Shown: piece by piece, positions 1-64,000 of the stretch
Position numbering within the stretch: the stretch's first letter is position 1
Layout of the letters: each line of letters opens with the position of its first letter
NCBI RefSeq assembly: GCF_000276665.1
Contig: NW_004955418.1
Location: 2,031,523-2,095,522, forward strand
Origin: Chinchilla lanigera
Taxonomy: Eukaryota; Chordata; Mammalia; Rodentia; Chinchillidae
Length of the DNA: 64,000 bases
Direction of reading: 5' to 3'
The notes under the pieces: model-generated
Seen by the model: only the letters and a program-made list of their open reading frames with translations
Told to the model about the DNA's origin: nothing
Database searches by the model: none
Translations under genes and position numbers: made by a program

Positions 1-50372
<50,372 letters not shown>

Positions 50373-50462
50373 TCACCATATAACATATACAAACATAACC
50401 TCCCTGACTAGGAAAATATCTACTAACTTATTCTGTAAGTTCTTTTAAGTAAAGGATGCTAA

Positions 50463-50629
50463 GCTGAGCATGGTGGTGCATGCCTGTAATCCCAGCACTT
50501 GGGAGGCTGAGGCAGGAGGATCTCTGCAAGTTCAAGGCCAGCCTGGGCTACAAAGTGAGTTCAAGACCAGCCTGAACTGCATAGTGAGACCCTGTCTCAA
50601 AAAAGACAAAAAATAATAATAATAAAAAA
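50463..50629 (+). repeat. B1 SINE with target duplication
   Basis: A full copy close to consensus (GCTGAGCATGGTGGTGCATG head). aaaggatgctaa is repeated at both ends, and the tail contains (AAT)n. Confidence 0.9.
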
Positions 50630-53600
50630 AAGGATGCTAATAAAAACTCATCTTCAGAACTAAGTACCTGGTCTCAGTCTCACTCTGAAAAAGGGGAACA
50701 GAGTTAAGGGGACAGGAGTTACCCACACAGCTTTTCAGTAATTTTTAGAACTGTCCCCATAGAAATTTGCAACTGTTAATTTCCAATTCATATTTTCATG
50801 CACTTGCTGCAGTCTATGATCTGTGAAGTACTGTATTAGGTTCGGGGTTAGAGAGGAGTCTAGCACACTTCACAGTCCACTAGCAGTGATTGTAAACTTC
50901 TTTTACTAGTTTTTGAATAGGTAATGTATGTATATAGTACAAAAATTCAAAAAGATAAATCAATGAAAAAAAGTTGCCTTCACACTCCCGTATGTGCATT
51001 TCTTGAATGCCTCTGCCAACAATGATCTTATATCTGCTAGCCAAGGCATGCTGCAGTCACAACAATGCCTAGCTTTTTCTCTGAAGAGATACTCCACTTC
51101 TTGGTATACTTAATACTGTAAAGAGTTCTTGAAAGTGATCTGTAGTAAATGAAACTACATTTTACTAATAGATATTATACTTAGCCAGCCAGGTGGCAGA
51201 TGCCTGTAATCCTAGCACTTGCAAGGCTGAGGCAGTAGGATCACTGCTGAGTTTGAGGCCAGACTGGGCTACTTAGTGAGTTCAAGGCCTGCCTGAACTC
51301 CAGCAAGACCCTTCTCAATAAACAAATAAATATTTAGAGATTTGGGTTTCTATTTACATACTGACTTCTGAACGTAATTCAACATAGTATAAGGAGCAAA
51401 GATATATGCATATAGGTATCACTATTTAGGACAGGTATGTCTGGTGCCTAATGTACAGCTAGTCACAAATACAGTGCTAGAGATTTATTTATAACCCATT
51501 TTATCTTCAAGGAATTTTTAGCTGGCTTTTGGGAAACACATGCAATAAAATGGTAAATATAAACCAAAAAGTAGAGACAAGCAGGAAGTCACTATCAAAT
51601 GAAAAAAAGAAGGTAGGCATGGTATACTGTACATGCCTATAATCCTAGGACTCTGGGAGGGTGAGCAGGAGGATCACAAGTTCAAGTCCAAAATAAAACC
51701 AAAAAAAAACAAAAAAACAAGTTCAAGTCCAGCCTAGGCAATTCAATAAAACCTTGTTTCAAAATAAAAAATATTACGGGGGCCAGGTATGTAACTCAGT
51801 GTGACAGCTCTGGGTTCAATCCCCAGTATCACACACACACGCACACAAAAGAAAAAAATTCAATGTGGTGGTACACATCTGTAATCCCAGCACTTTAGGA
51901 GGGTGAAGCAAGAGGATCACAAGTTCAAGGTCAGCCTAGACTACATAATGGGACCTTGTTTCAAAACAAATGAAAACAAAAGTCAAAGAAGGAAAGATCT
52001 GATCAGGTAGTAAGGCTGTACTGCTGGTACAACCAAATGACATATTTTGGCTTTGAGCTTCCCAAAGGCCAAGACAAAAAAGGAGAAAAGTTTAATTGCA
52101 CAGTGCTCACTGTCTAGAAGGAAACATACAAGCATGCCTATCACCCAAACACTTGGGAGGCTGAGGCAGAAGAGTTGCAAGTTTAAGACCACCCCCAAGC
52201 AATTTAGCAACTTATTAGTGAGACCCTGTCTCAAAGAAAAAAAGGTGGGGGCAGCTGGAGATGCAGCTTAGCATGAAGGCCATGGATTCAGTCCTCAGTA
52301 CTATAAAAGGAAAACATACAGCAAGTACTCAGAGAACAAAGCTCTTCCAGCTACTTGGCTCTATAAGAAATTTCTCACATGGAATTTCCACAGTAACTGA
52401 GTGATGCAGGACATCAGCCATGACTTTCAACTGCCAATGCAGAGTTACTGGAAGGATGTGTGAGTACTAGGGACACAAAGCACTTCCGGCAGAGGAATAC
52501 TGGAGGTGCTGCTCATCAATGTATATCACTTTTCAAATATGTGTAGATAAGACAGTAAACAAAATTCAAATTCACTTAAAATGTGTAAAGAAAATTTCAC
52601 GTGTATTTAGTTAAAATAAAAATTAGAATTACTTGTTTATTTTGCAATAGAGATTAAACCAGGACCTTTGTGCTATGCTACATTTCCAGACCTCTTTTAT
52701 TTTGATACACAGTCTCACTAAGTCGCAAAATTGCACAGGCTGGAATTTACAATCCTCTTGCCTCAGCCTCCTATAGTTCTGGAACTACAGATATGTATGG
52801 AAAGAAAAAAAAATTTTTTTTACTTAGCTTATAATAAGCTTTTGTTATGTATACTCTCATCCAACCAACGTAGTTACAGTCACAGTTATACAAAAAGTTA
52901 GGGTATTTATAGTTTAAAAGTGGGGAACTAAACTGGATGCAGGGATGCAGGTCTATAATCCCAGCACTCTGGCAAGCTGAGGTAACAGGATCACAAGTTC
53001 AAGCCCAGCCAGGGTAATTTATTGACTTAGTGAGATTTATCGACTTGTCTCAAAAAATAAAAAAGGGCTGGGGATGTAGATCATTGAAGGCTCTGGATTC
53101 AATCCCCAGGACAAAAAAAAAGTGGAACCACAGCTCAGAAGTTTAGCAGTAAGCTTAATTTCTTTACAGGTAATAAAAACTTATTAATTCAGAGACATTA
53201 ATGAAAAGTTATTCCAGAAATTAAATTCATTATATTAAGTTCTAGTTTTATGATTTCAATACGCCAAGTAATGGTCATTTCTAGTTTTTAAAAAACATTA
53301 GGAAAGCAAGGCTCAGAGAGGAGAAACATGATTTTTACAGAGAAAGAAAACACTGAAATAGAATATACTTAACTCAATATATGAATGGGCTCACCATATA
53401 TACATCTGTGTATATTCCAGGCCTAGGGGAATAAGACAAAGTCCCTGCCTTCAAGCAACTTATAGGCAACTGGAAAGAGAAGTATTCAAATTTAAATTTA
53501 AGTGCAGACTCAGGCACCCATGAAGGTAGTAGCAGTATAACATACAAATCTTGGAGATTATGGCCCAGGAAGCTTAAATTTGTTTTATTCTCTCTATATA

Positions 53601-54449
53601 AATTACAAAACCTGGGCAACTCAGCTGGGAATGGTGGCACATGCCTGTAATGCCAAAACTCAGTGGTTCAGCAGAAGGACTGCAAGTTTGACACCAGCCT
53701 AAGCCACATACGGAGACCCTGTCTCAAACACAACACAATACAACTTGACAACCCACGCTTCTTCAAATCTTAAGTTTTCCTCACTTGCAATAAGACACGT
53801 TTGTCTTTTGTTACTTCACAGACTGGAATTAAAAATCAAAGCAACAGATTCAAAAATATTTTCATTAACTATAAATCATTATTTGGGCAAATAATATGCC
53901 TTAAAATAAATATAAATAGGTTATGTATGATGGACAGTCAGAAGCAGTAGATACCACTTCAGGAATATACAAAGATGGGTAGAAGCTAAGGAGTATAAAC
54001 ACCTTGGTCAAATTCTAAAATGGCCAGCAACTAGGGGAAGCAACAGGAAATGAAGTTAAACAGATTAAGGGTTGAAGCTAGGCATGATGGCACTGGCCTG
54101 TACTCTCAACACTCAGGAGGCTAAGGCAGGAAGATTTTGAATTGGAAGCCAGCCTGAGCTACACAATGAATTCAAGGACAGCCTGAAATACACAGTAAGA
54201 TTCTGCCACCCACCCCCTATAAACAAGAAAAAAGATTAGCAGTTGGTATAGAAGAGCTTGAATACCCAGCTAAAAAATATGCTATGGAACAGTGGCCTGC
54301 CTGAAATCCCAGCACTGAGGAGACTAAAGCAGGAAGATCATGAGTTTCAGGCTGACCAGGGCTACAGAGTTCAAAGCCAGCCTGGACTACACAGCAAGAC
54401 CCTATCTCAAAACAAAACAAAACTAAACTAAATAAATTAATGAAGTTGG

Positions 54450-54535
54450 GCCAGGGATATAGCTCAGTGGCATAAGTTCCTGCCTGGCAAGCGCAAGGTC
54501 CTGAGCTCGATTCTCGGTACCAAAAAAAAAATTAA
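54450..54535 (+). repeat. ID SINE
   Basis: GGGCCAGGGATATAGCTCAG start, GAGCTCGATTCTCGGTACC end and an A-rich tail. It lies right after a B1 on the same strand. Confidence 0.88.
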
Positions 54536-57500
54536 TAAAGTCAACATACAAGTCATAAAAACTCTAAGTTACACCAAAGCAAGAACATTAAAATACGCCA
54601 TTATACGAAAGCTGTAACTTTTTTATCCTGTGTACACAAGAACTTGAACATCTAATAAGCTAACACAAGAATCCTATCATCACGTATCTGAAAACATCAG
54701 GAAAAGGCTGAAATGTTGGGAACCAGTTTTCACCTAATATGAGGGCAACTGTCTCTTAACCTGCCTGGGCAAAGGATATGGAATAAAGTATTTAATTTGA
54801 CCACACCATGTACTTGCACATTCTGGGATCAAACAGCAGCTCCCAGGCTAATGACAAGAATTTATTTTGGGAGCAATATGGAATATGGATGTATGTAAAT
54901 GTGTTCTCCCATCAACAAGCCTTACTTCTCACTCAAGCACTGTATTCACTTTCCAGTTAGAGAAATGGAAGGAGTTGGAACACACACAGTAAAGAACCAT
55001 TTCAAATCTAAAGACGCAGGCTAGAAAGAATGGATATAAACAAAAGTCAATGGGAGTAGGCTGATTCTGTAGTGATGACCAAAGGAAGCAAATAACAAAA
55101 GGATTAAAAGAGTTTGAGATGATGTTTGTAGATGTCTGAGTAAAAGTAGCAAACAGTCCTATATATGGTGCAGTTAGAATCCAAACATTAGATGTGAAGT
55201 ATTTCACTAGTTAATATGAGTTAGCTTGCTTTTCTTTCCAAACTCCTTTTAAAGGTCTGTGTGATTTACATTTGTATTAGTAACATTCAAGTTTTTTAAA
55301 AAATCAAGTAAATTACCTTAATTTTGATAAAAATTTAATGATAGTAATCAGAGCAATACAGAGCTTTCATGTTTATCATGTAATCACCTTTGGATCTTGA
55401 CTCTCTCCAAGGCCATTCTTACTATAATTAATAAGATTATTCATTGACTTACTTAATAAAAATAGAATGCTTCTTACATGTGTAGCACTTGCCAAACCCA
55501 AGAATATCAAGGTAAATAAGGCAGCAGTTAGCAGAAGGGACTTACGCCCTAGAGAGCCCAACAGAAATACAGAAATTATCATACAGCTATGTAATAAGGG
55601 CAATAACAAAGATCTGAACATGATATAAGCTAGACAAGACACTTTTCTTGACAAACTGGACATTTCATGAAGAGATGGTAATATACAAGTGGGTCCTAAA
55701 GGACAAGCTGCATTCTTTTGGCAGAGGAGAGGAAAGGCCTTCTAGCAGGTACAAAAGCAGAGCAAAGTAAAAGATGAGATGTGTGTGTGTAGGTGGGGGT
55801 AAGCTGTAAAGGACTCTGCATGCCATGTTAATGATAACAAATGGAAACCTGCTGGCCAAGGTGTCTTGCTCGACCTGCAGAGTGTTTTTATGTTTGTCTT
55901 TGATGTGCACTTACACATCTTCAGGCTGTGTGATCTGCACGTTCCAGCAGCTGTCAATCCCCACAACACGCTCTGGTCTGTCACCCTGTCCTTTCTCACA
56001 AGGCTGAATACATCTGAGTATACGGTATCTATTACAGGACTTGGAAGAGCCAACAATAGTTTTAAACAGGGGAAGACAGCAAAATAAATTGCAGAAAGAT
56101 AATGCCACCTGCAGAAGTAAACTTGTCAACACTCAGTTTAAATAGGAAATAAAAATTATAATCAAGTGAGTGACTAGACAAACATCTTGTGCTATAGAAT
56201 AATTTAGAGGAATGTTTGTTTGTTTGTTTTGGTACTGGGAATCAAACTCAGGACCTTGTGCTTGCCAGACAGGCACTTAGGCCACTGAGCTATATCCCCG
56301 GCCTTGTTTGTTTGTTTTTGAGACAGGGTCTTTCTTTACAATTCAGGCTGGTCTTAAACTCACTATGTACTCCAGGATGGCCTCAGCCTCCTGAGTGCTA
56401 GGATTACAGGTATGTGCCACCACACCCAGCATTTGCATGAGTTTTAGAAATGAGATCTAGTACACTAACATGGGAAGATTTCCAAGACATGAGGAAAAAA
56501 GCAAGTTACAGGAGGAAAAAAGCAAGTTATTTGGAGGAAGGGCATTACGGGTGGGAAGGAGGATTGAGATGGGATGGTTACCAGATGTTTCTTTTTTCTT
56601 TAACAAATATATATAAAAGCTTTTTTTGTGTGTGGTATTGCTGGGGATGAAACCCAGGATCTCATGAATGCTAAAAAAGTGTTCTGCCACTGAGCTACAT
56701 TCCTTGCTCTAGCTTTTCTTTTTAAAGAAAATAATTCTGGGATCAGGCTAGAAGATAAATTCTAGAGGGGAGAAGGTGGATGTAGGCAGACCAATTATGA
56801 AGCAATAGTAAGTCAGTTAAGAGACAGAAAAAAATTTCGGGTATGGTGGTACACGCCTATAATCCCAGCACTCATGAGCCTGAGGCAAGAGGATCCCCAA
56901 GAATTTGAGGCCTTTCTGGGCTAAACTGTGAGTTCAAGACCAGCCTGAAGTACATAGCAAGACCCTGTCTGAAAAAAACAAAAACAAAGAGATTTTTAAA
57001 AAGCCTAAACCCAGTTAAACTAGATGAATGAGAAGTTATTTGAGAAATTAAAAATAAAATAACAGAAAATAAAATAAAATAACAGAATATGGGGATGACT
57101 GTGGATAAGAAAAGGAAATGCAAGGTTTCTAAGACTCCTAACTTTTCCAATTCTCTTACTTATATTCTATGTAAAATGTGAACTCTGTTACAAATGATTT
57201 TGCAAACCTGTGGGCTATCCTGACACCTAAAATGGTGAATGGTGCATGTCAAAAAAATTGCTGTTTTTCAAGTAAATAATAATCTCTTCATAGTTCTTTG
57301 ATTTTTGGAGAACTTTCTACACACTATGTCCATTCCTCACCCATCCCCCTTCTAACATCCTGAGTAATTAAATGTGAAGTAGTTGAGTTTAACAGTGATA
57401 ATCTGAATAAAAATTCAAACAGGTACAGTGTTTTGAGGGGTTGTGGAATCACACAGATCTGGATTTGCATCCCACTGCTTAGGTGGGCAGCCTAGAGTAA

Positions 57501-59467
57501 GTTATTTTAGCCTCCTTGAGCACTACTTCATCTATAAATAGAAACAATAAGGGCTTCAAAGGATTGCCTGATTACACAAAATAAAGCCATAATACGCCTA
57601 GTAAAACATGGGCTCCTAATAAACTGTCACACCTTAAACTAGTCAGGGCATACACTGATAAGACCTTTTTGTTGTTGTTTTTTTGTTTTGGTTTTTTGAG
57701 ACAGGGTCTCTCTATGTAGTGCTGGCTGGCCTTGAATATGCTTATATATAGCCCAGGCTGGCCTCAAACTCACTGAGATCCTCCTGCCTCCACTCCTGCT
57801 AGGACTACAAGTGTACACCGCTATGGCCAGCTGACATGACTTTAAAAAAAATTCCTATCTATCAAAAATATGTGTACACTAAAACACCACTCCTGGCAAG
57901 AATCCTAGGAAATAACCCTAAACACAAAAGGCTTTTACTCATAAAAATGTTAATCAGCACATTACTGATAAAACCTAATATCTGAAACAACTTTAATATT
58001 TAATGAAAGAGGAATAAAATTACCTAGCAGATACAGATACAGATTGAGAGGGGTAGTTCTGAGATGGAATCTTGTTATTATGTTGCTCAGGCTGACCTGG
58101 AACTCCTGGGTTCAAGCATCCTGCCCCAGTCTGAGTAGCTGGGACTTGACAGGTGTGTATGCCACCACACATGGCCACACGATATTCTTATAAATCACTT
58201 AAGTGTTTTACTTTCAGTTATGAAAGCAATATGTTACCTGTGAAAAATACAGAAAAGCACCAAGAAAATTCAAGTCACCTATAAAACAAAAATTTGTCTA
58301 GTAAAGAAAAATAATTGCCATATTAAGTGGAAAAACCCTCAAAATTGAAAATACAGTATGAATTTAACCTGTTTTTAAAATCCTCCCCCAAAATAAAAGA
58401 GAATAAAAACAGTATGTTAGGATTCTTAAAAGCTTTACAGAGTCTGTAGCTCCTAGGGTGAGATGTGATTGAAAGATGGGCAGGCTTTCCTTTCTCTTGG
58501 TGAGATTTCAATGGGTGACAATATTAAAAGGAAACAGTAAAGGGAGAACAAAGCAATGGAAGCTAGAAAGTACAGCACTAGGAAAGTGGAGGATCACTCT
58601 AAATCAGGACTAACTGCTGTAAATATCCTTTGGGCCACACCCAACTTCTCTGGTCTGATTTTTTGCACACCAAGAACCCTTTTTATCTGTAATTTGGTCT
58701 CTTGAGTAGACCAGGAGCAGGCTCTCATGCAGGTCTTTGTATATACATGTATCTTTCACTGTAAATTAAGAACCTTGCCTATGGATTTTCAAGTCATTCT
58801 CCAGAGAGTTGGGTGAGAGATAGTCCCTAAAGCCTGATTAGCCCTGAAGTCACTAAAAATAATGGAGCTTCTGTCCTTGCAAAACTGAAAGAGGTCATAC
58901 CTAAAGGATCAACAGTAGTCACCACTAAACAACAAGGCAGGTTTCACCATTTCACAGAGCAAGGCTAGAAGTCACTGTAGCAGTGGGGATGGAGGAGGCG
59001 TGCTTAAAAACCACCAACCTGACAGAGGCTGTGGAAACTGAGAAGTAGTAACAGGTGTCGTGTCCCCCAGGCTTTGAAGAAGCGAAGCCTATGCAGTGAT
59101 GGGGAAACTTTTAGGGCTTTCAACACTAACGAACAGCCCACAGGGGCACCTGTGCCACAGGTTCCCACCTCACCTGCAGGAACTCAGACGCTGTTAAGAA
59201 ATTCACCAACAACAGAAAATGCCATGTTTCTCACTCTCTATTTGAGTATGTTTTTTGAGGGGAAACTAAATCAACCAGAACAAGTAAACCAACCTGGAGA
59301 TGAGACCCAGGCAAGTGAGTACTAAAGGAGGAAATAAGCCCTTTGCAGGTAGGGAATAGGTGAAACAAGTCCCTTACAAACAAGTGGTACTTAAAAAGGT
59401 AAGATCTGAGTCAGGGCTACAAAGGGAGTTTAAGGCCAGCCTGAACTGCAGAGCAAGACTCTGTCTC

Positions 59468-59493
59468 AAAAAAAAAAAAAAAAAAAAAAAAAA
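59468..59493 (+). repeat. A26 tail of a truncated B1
   Basis: A pure run of 26 A after a B1 3' half (CAGGGCTACAAAGGGAGTTT start). The long pure tail on a 5'-truncated copy suggests a young insertion. Confidence 0.85.
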
Positions 59494-60839
59494 TCTGCCA
59501 TGATTAATGTAATCATTATGGACTGCCAACATGTGCTAATATTTTTTTAAATTTAAAAATCATGAAAGAAATAGCTGATTGTATAGCAAAGGAAGAAAAT
59601 GCTGGACAGAGTGACTAGTGTATAGTGTGATCACTGGTGAACACATGGCACAGCCCTGAAATAAACAGAATGCAGAGATAAATGAAGATAGCGCTTTCAG
59701 GGGGCGGGTTATCCAACTCAGTGGCTCATAATATGCTTACTATGCTGGAGGCCCTGGGTTCAATTTTCAGCACCAAAGAAGAGGAAGAGGAAGACAACAG
59801 AGCTATTAAAAACTACCCACACAAACTACTGTCTACTTAAAAAAAAAAAGAACTAGACTGGGAGCAGTGGTGTGCACCTGTAATCTAAACCACTCCACAG
59901 GCTTGAGGTAGGAGGATGATTTGTGCTTAGGAGTTCTAGTGAGACTCTCATCTCAAAATAAACAAATAAAAACTATCTCAAACTTACTTGAGTGACTAAA
60001 CAAGTCAACTGTGGCTCAATGTTTCAAATGTAGACCTGCTGTTGTAGGGGGAGAATTAAGATAACAAGTGTGCTGAAAGGGGTTCACAAACAGTACACGT
60101 TGTTATCCAGTACAATTTCATTCTTAAAGTTTTCTAAACCATTCCCTGATCTATAAAAACACACTCAATGTACTTTTAATAAATAGCATAAAATATCACG
60201 ATCACAGTATCACTCATATACTTTTATTTAACTTTTGGAGTTATAAAAAGACACAGGATAAACATTCTAAAGGCCACACACTCCATTTCAATTAGGGTTG
60301 AAATTCTAGATTTGACCAAAGGTAGAGAATAAATAATAACAGATAGTACTTTACAAATATGGTAGTATCCTGGACCTGACTATAAATATAGTATCTAGAA
60401 ACAAAGTAGAAAAGCCTACCTATCCTATCCTGAGACAAAGAGAAAAGCTTGGTGTAAAAAATAAGGCAGATACATTCCCATTCTTCTTGGAAGACTTCCA
60501 GAGAGAAGTAACACTGCTAGCTTCGATACTGCTACAATTATTACATTATTTCAAATCAAAGAAAAGGAGTATTTTAGAGTCCATCTTTCCCTGAGCTACA
60601 GATGAAAGATTAAGCAATAAAAAAAATTAAGGGAAATATGCTTTCACTCTTCCTGCAAATTCTGGATAGCTGCAATAGCTTTGTTACACATTCAAATCAA
60701 TGCTACACTTATAGCACCATTTAACTCTACCATACTGCAAGAAAATAACTGTTTAGGTGTACAATTTAATAAAGTTGTTGCTACTACAATTGGTTACTCA
60801 GTAGAGAAAGAAGTTAGACCCTCCCCCATTTTACATGCC

Positions 60840-61720
60840 AACTAAAAAAAATTCCCGATGGACCAAAGATCCAAAGATTAAAAACAAATGAATATATTAG
60901 AAAATCTGAAAATACTAATAAAAGATTATGACAGGGAAGTTCTTTCTAAGCAAGCCTAGAAGCCATTAAAAGTCTCATAATTCTGATATACAAAAATTTT
61001 ATTTTTCTGTACAGTAAAGCAACTTGTAAGGTCAGAAGACAAGTAAGAAAAAATGATTGCAACACAATTCACAGGTAAAGGAATTAATTTTTACACACAG
61101 AACCTGTTCAAAGTGAGACAACTCACATTTCCGTAAGTGGGTAAAAGATACACATAAATAGCTTTAAAAAAAAAAGACCATTAAGTTATACAAATGCTAC
61201 CTATTATTTTTCGCCTATTAGACTGGCAAAAATGAAAAAGATTGATGACACCACTGATGGCAAGGGTGAAGGAAAACAACCAACACAACCCATCGGTAAC
61301 CCTACTAAAAAATAAAAATAACTCAATGCTACCCACTGCTATAAGAAGTACATCTCAGCGGCAGTGGCAAAGAGCCTGCCTGGCAAGCATGAGGCCCCGA
61401 GTTCAATTCCCCGTACCACCCCCCCAAAAAAGTGCACTTATTTGACCTAATGATCCCACTTCTGTTGTTGTTGTTCTGTTTTTTGTTTTTTGTTTCTTCC
61501 GGTACCGGGAATCAAACTCACGACCTTGTGCTTGCCAGGCAGGCACTGTGCCGCTGAGCTAAATCCCCAGCCCCATGATCCCACTTTTGGATGGCTAAGA
61601 TACAGAAATGAAAATGGATTACAGGTTTCAAAGATACATGTGCAAGCATATTAATTGCAGCATTGTTTTTAATGCAAAAAAAAAAAACTTTAAATAACTT
61701 GAGTGTCTACCAAAAAAAGG
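60840..61720 (+). mobile_element. old L1 ORF2 region (plus), cut by two IDs
   Basis: The phrases gatggaccaaagatccaaag, agaagccattaaaagtctca, cctattagactggcaaaaat and tgatcccacttttggatg occur in L1 order. The ID elements at 61344-61430 and 61462-61575 interrupt it. No reading frame is left. Confidence 0.7.
61462..61575 (-). repeat. ID SINE facing another ID
   Basis: Full body on minus (tccggtaccgggaatcaaac on plus). tgatcccactt is repeated on both sides (61451-61461 and 61576-61586). An ID of the opposite orientation lies about 30 bp to its left. Confidence 0.9.
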
Positions 61721-64000
61721 AATGAGCCAGGCATGGTGGTGCACACCTGTAATCTCAGCACTTGGGATACAGAGGCAGAAGGATAGCCATAGTGAGCTCA
61801 AGGCCAGCCTGAACTGCACAGCGAGACCCTGTCTCAAACAAACAAAACAAAAACAAAACAAACCTCAGGAATGAATAAATTTGATATATCATTTTATAGA
61901 ATATGAGTATCAAAAATGATTTGAATGCTCTTGTCTAGCATGTGGAAGGGCTTCAGTTCAATCAGCACTGTTTAAAAAATTAATTAATTTAAAAATAAAA
62001 GTGGAAAAAATTAATTTTTAAAAAATGGGCTAGATCTGGAAGTGGTGGTTCAAGCCAATAATCCCAGCATTATGGGAGGGAGAGACAGGAGGATTGTAAA
62101 CTCAAGCCAAGGCTGGACAATTTAATAATTGGGGTGAGACCCTTCTCAAAAAAAAAAAGGGAAGCTCAGTGCAAAGACCTTGGGTTCAGTTCAGCACCAC
62201 AGTGGGACGTGGGGAAGGGGGAAGTGTGTGGCTAAGTGGTATAGTGTTTGTCTCACACATGTGAAGCATGTGTGAGGTTTCATCCCAGCATGGAGGTGAG
62301 TAGGGAAGATGTATCTATAACCATAGTATATTATCTTGTGTGTTCATTTATGGTTTGTCTTGCACTACTGGGGATGAACCCAGTGCCTCACACATGCTAG
62401 ACAAGCACTCTACCATTAAGCTATGTCCCTAGTCCTTTTTATTTTGACAGGGTGCCCAGGCTGGTCTCAAACTTGCCACACTCCTGCCTCAGCCTCCTGA
62501 ATAGCTGGGATTAACAGGCATGCCCCACCAAGAGGGCATGCCTGACTGGTACAATGTTACATTAAGGGGGAACAAGGAAAGAAAGAAAAGGCCAGCTGTG
62601 GTGATACACATGTGTAATCCCAGCACTCAGGAGTCTGAGGCAAGAGGATCAACATGAGTTCAAGGAGGGCCTGGGCTACACAGCTCAAGGCAGCCTGAAC
62701 TATATAGGGAGACCCTGCCTCAAAAAAACCCAACACAACCCAACACAACACAACCCAACCCAACTTAAACTAAACAATAAACCCAAAACAAAACAAAACA
62801 AAAAAACAGATGTGATTACCCATACCTGTGATCCCAGTAATGGGAGGAGGGAACTGTGGCAGTAGGATCACAAATTCAAGACCAGGCCAGGCCTGGTGGC
62901 ACTTGCCTGTAATCCCAGCACTTGGGAGGCTGAGGCAGGAGGATCGTTGCGAGTTCGAGATCAGCCTGGGCTACAAAGTGAGCTCACGGCCAGCCTGAAC
63001 TGCACAGCGAGACCCTCTCAAAAAAAAAAAAGACGAAAAAGAAAAAAAAAACAAGTTCAAGGCCAGCCTGGACTACATAGTAAATTCAAGGTCAGCCCAA
63101 ACTACATAGCCATAACCTTTCTGAGAAGACAAAGGAGAAAAAAAAAATAGCAGGCTGGAGATAATATATAATTTGCTTTAAAAAAGGAATCCTTTTGAGC
63201 TGGACATAGTGGCACATGCCTATAATCCCAGCACTGGTCAGGCTGAAGTAGGAAGATCGCCAAGAGTTTGAGTCCAGGCCAGCCTGAACTACACAGGGAG
63301 ACCCTGTCTGGAGGGGGGATTCTTTGTATATGGTCGGTATATAGGTGTATGCTTTCAATTTTTTTTTCTACAAGTATTTCAGAAGATGTGCAAAAAATAA
63401 CCCTAAGAGGATCAGTCAGGTAGGTACAGGAGGGAGACTGCTGACTTTTTATGCATATAACTTTGACATCTTGCAAATAGCAAGTTTTGCTTTTATAACA
63501 AAAAAGGAAAACCTGTTTTTATTTTATCTGTGTCTATCTACCGTATTACACAGTTGAGTCCCATGCTCCCTGCAACTTCCATGAACCAATAAAGATTCAG
63601 GAACACAATGAGGACAACTGGGGTAGGGAAAAAGACTACAGATAAATGCATAAAAACCCACTAAGTAAATTTTGCAACAGGATGTTAAGAAAAAAAAAAA
63701 AAAATAAAAGGTCTATTTTGAAAGACAAAGCTACTCCATGAGAGATGGGGTAGGGGATTGCTTTTCCATTGTGGCTAAAAACATCAATAGTTTACCAGTC
63801 AGGGGAGATTTTCTGGTAAAGATGCCCACCTATAGGGCCTTTATCAGTAAACCTCCCAATCAACAACATTTTTTTTTTCCACATCACATCTTAAGGCAAC
63901 ACATGATTTTGGAAAACCAAAAAAAAAAAAAAAAAAAAAAATTAAAAATTTATGGGATCGTGTGACATCAGTGCTGTATTATGAAGACCTTCTGGATCAA

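Noticed and set aside
55380..55910. Overlapping open frames on both strands in intron 1
   Set aside because: The region looks like old repeat or unique intron with no conserved protein. The frames start and end at random relative to any splice signal.
59074..59325. 83-codon open frame in intron 1
   Set aside because: No family resemblance and no splice, promoter or polyadenylation context that stands out. Its length is expected by chance in this much sequence.
63500..64000. Promoter or CpG island of KDM3B at the right edge
   Set aside because: The edge is AT-rich with few CpG and resembles ordinary intron. Exon 1 is expected to be GC-rich and must lie further right.

Overview
The window is vertebrate nuclear DNA from a rodent. 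It holds most of one protein-coding gene, KDM3B (JMJD1B/5qNCA, a JmjC histone H3 lysine-9 demethylase), on the minus strand. Twenty-one coding exons are visible. By matching to the vertebrate gene from memory they are exons 2 to 22 of 24. Every internal intron is GT-AG, every splice phase joins correctly, and the 4,869 coding bases give 1,623 uninterrupted codons. Exon 1 (start codon, promoter) lies beyond the right edge and the last two exons lie beyond the left edge.

Layout on the plus strand: 79-5698 holds exons 22 to 16 (JmjC catalytic core) in a compact cluster. 8161-15314 holds exons 15 to 12, with a defective endogenous retrovirus in intron 13. 15315-27365 is intron 11, about 12 kb of nested old L1, a mariner-type DNA transposon and many SINEs. 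27366-34689 holds exons 11 to 8 (zinc finger and the 1.24-kb serine-rich exon). 38418-50324 holds exons 7 to 2 (N-terminal region). 50325-64000 is intron 1, with SINEs and old L1 pieces and no exon or CpG island.

The repeats point to a rodent: 7SL-derived B1 with the rodent-type internal duplication, tRNA-derived ID elements, and ID-B1 composites. The composites are known mainly from non-muroid rodents (squirrel-related, beaver and kangaroo-rat lineages), so a non-muroid rodent is likely. I cannot name the species.

I found no undescribed biological system. The most unusual structures are a perfect 42-bp inverted repeat inside the retrovirus leader, a glycine-tRNA primer-binding site decayed only at former CpG sites, and a mariner element built as two facing copies of the same end with three later insertions. 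Human comparisons (exon count, residue numbers, sequence differences) are from memory, not from an alignment.
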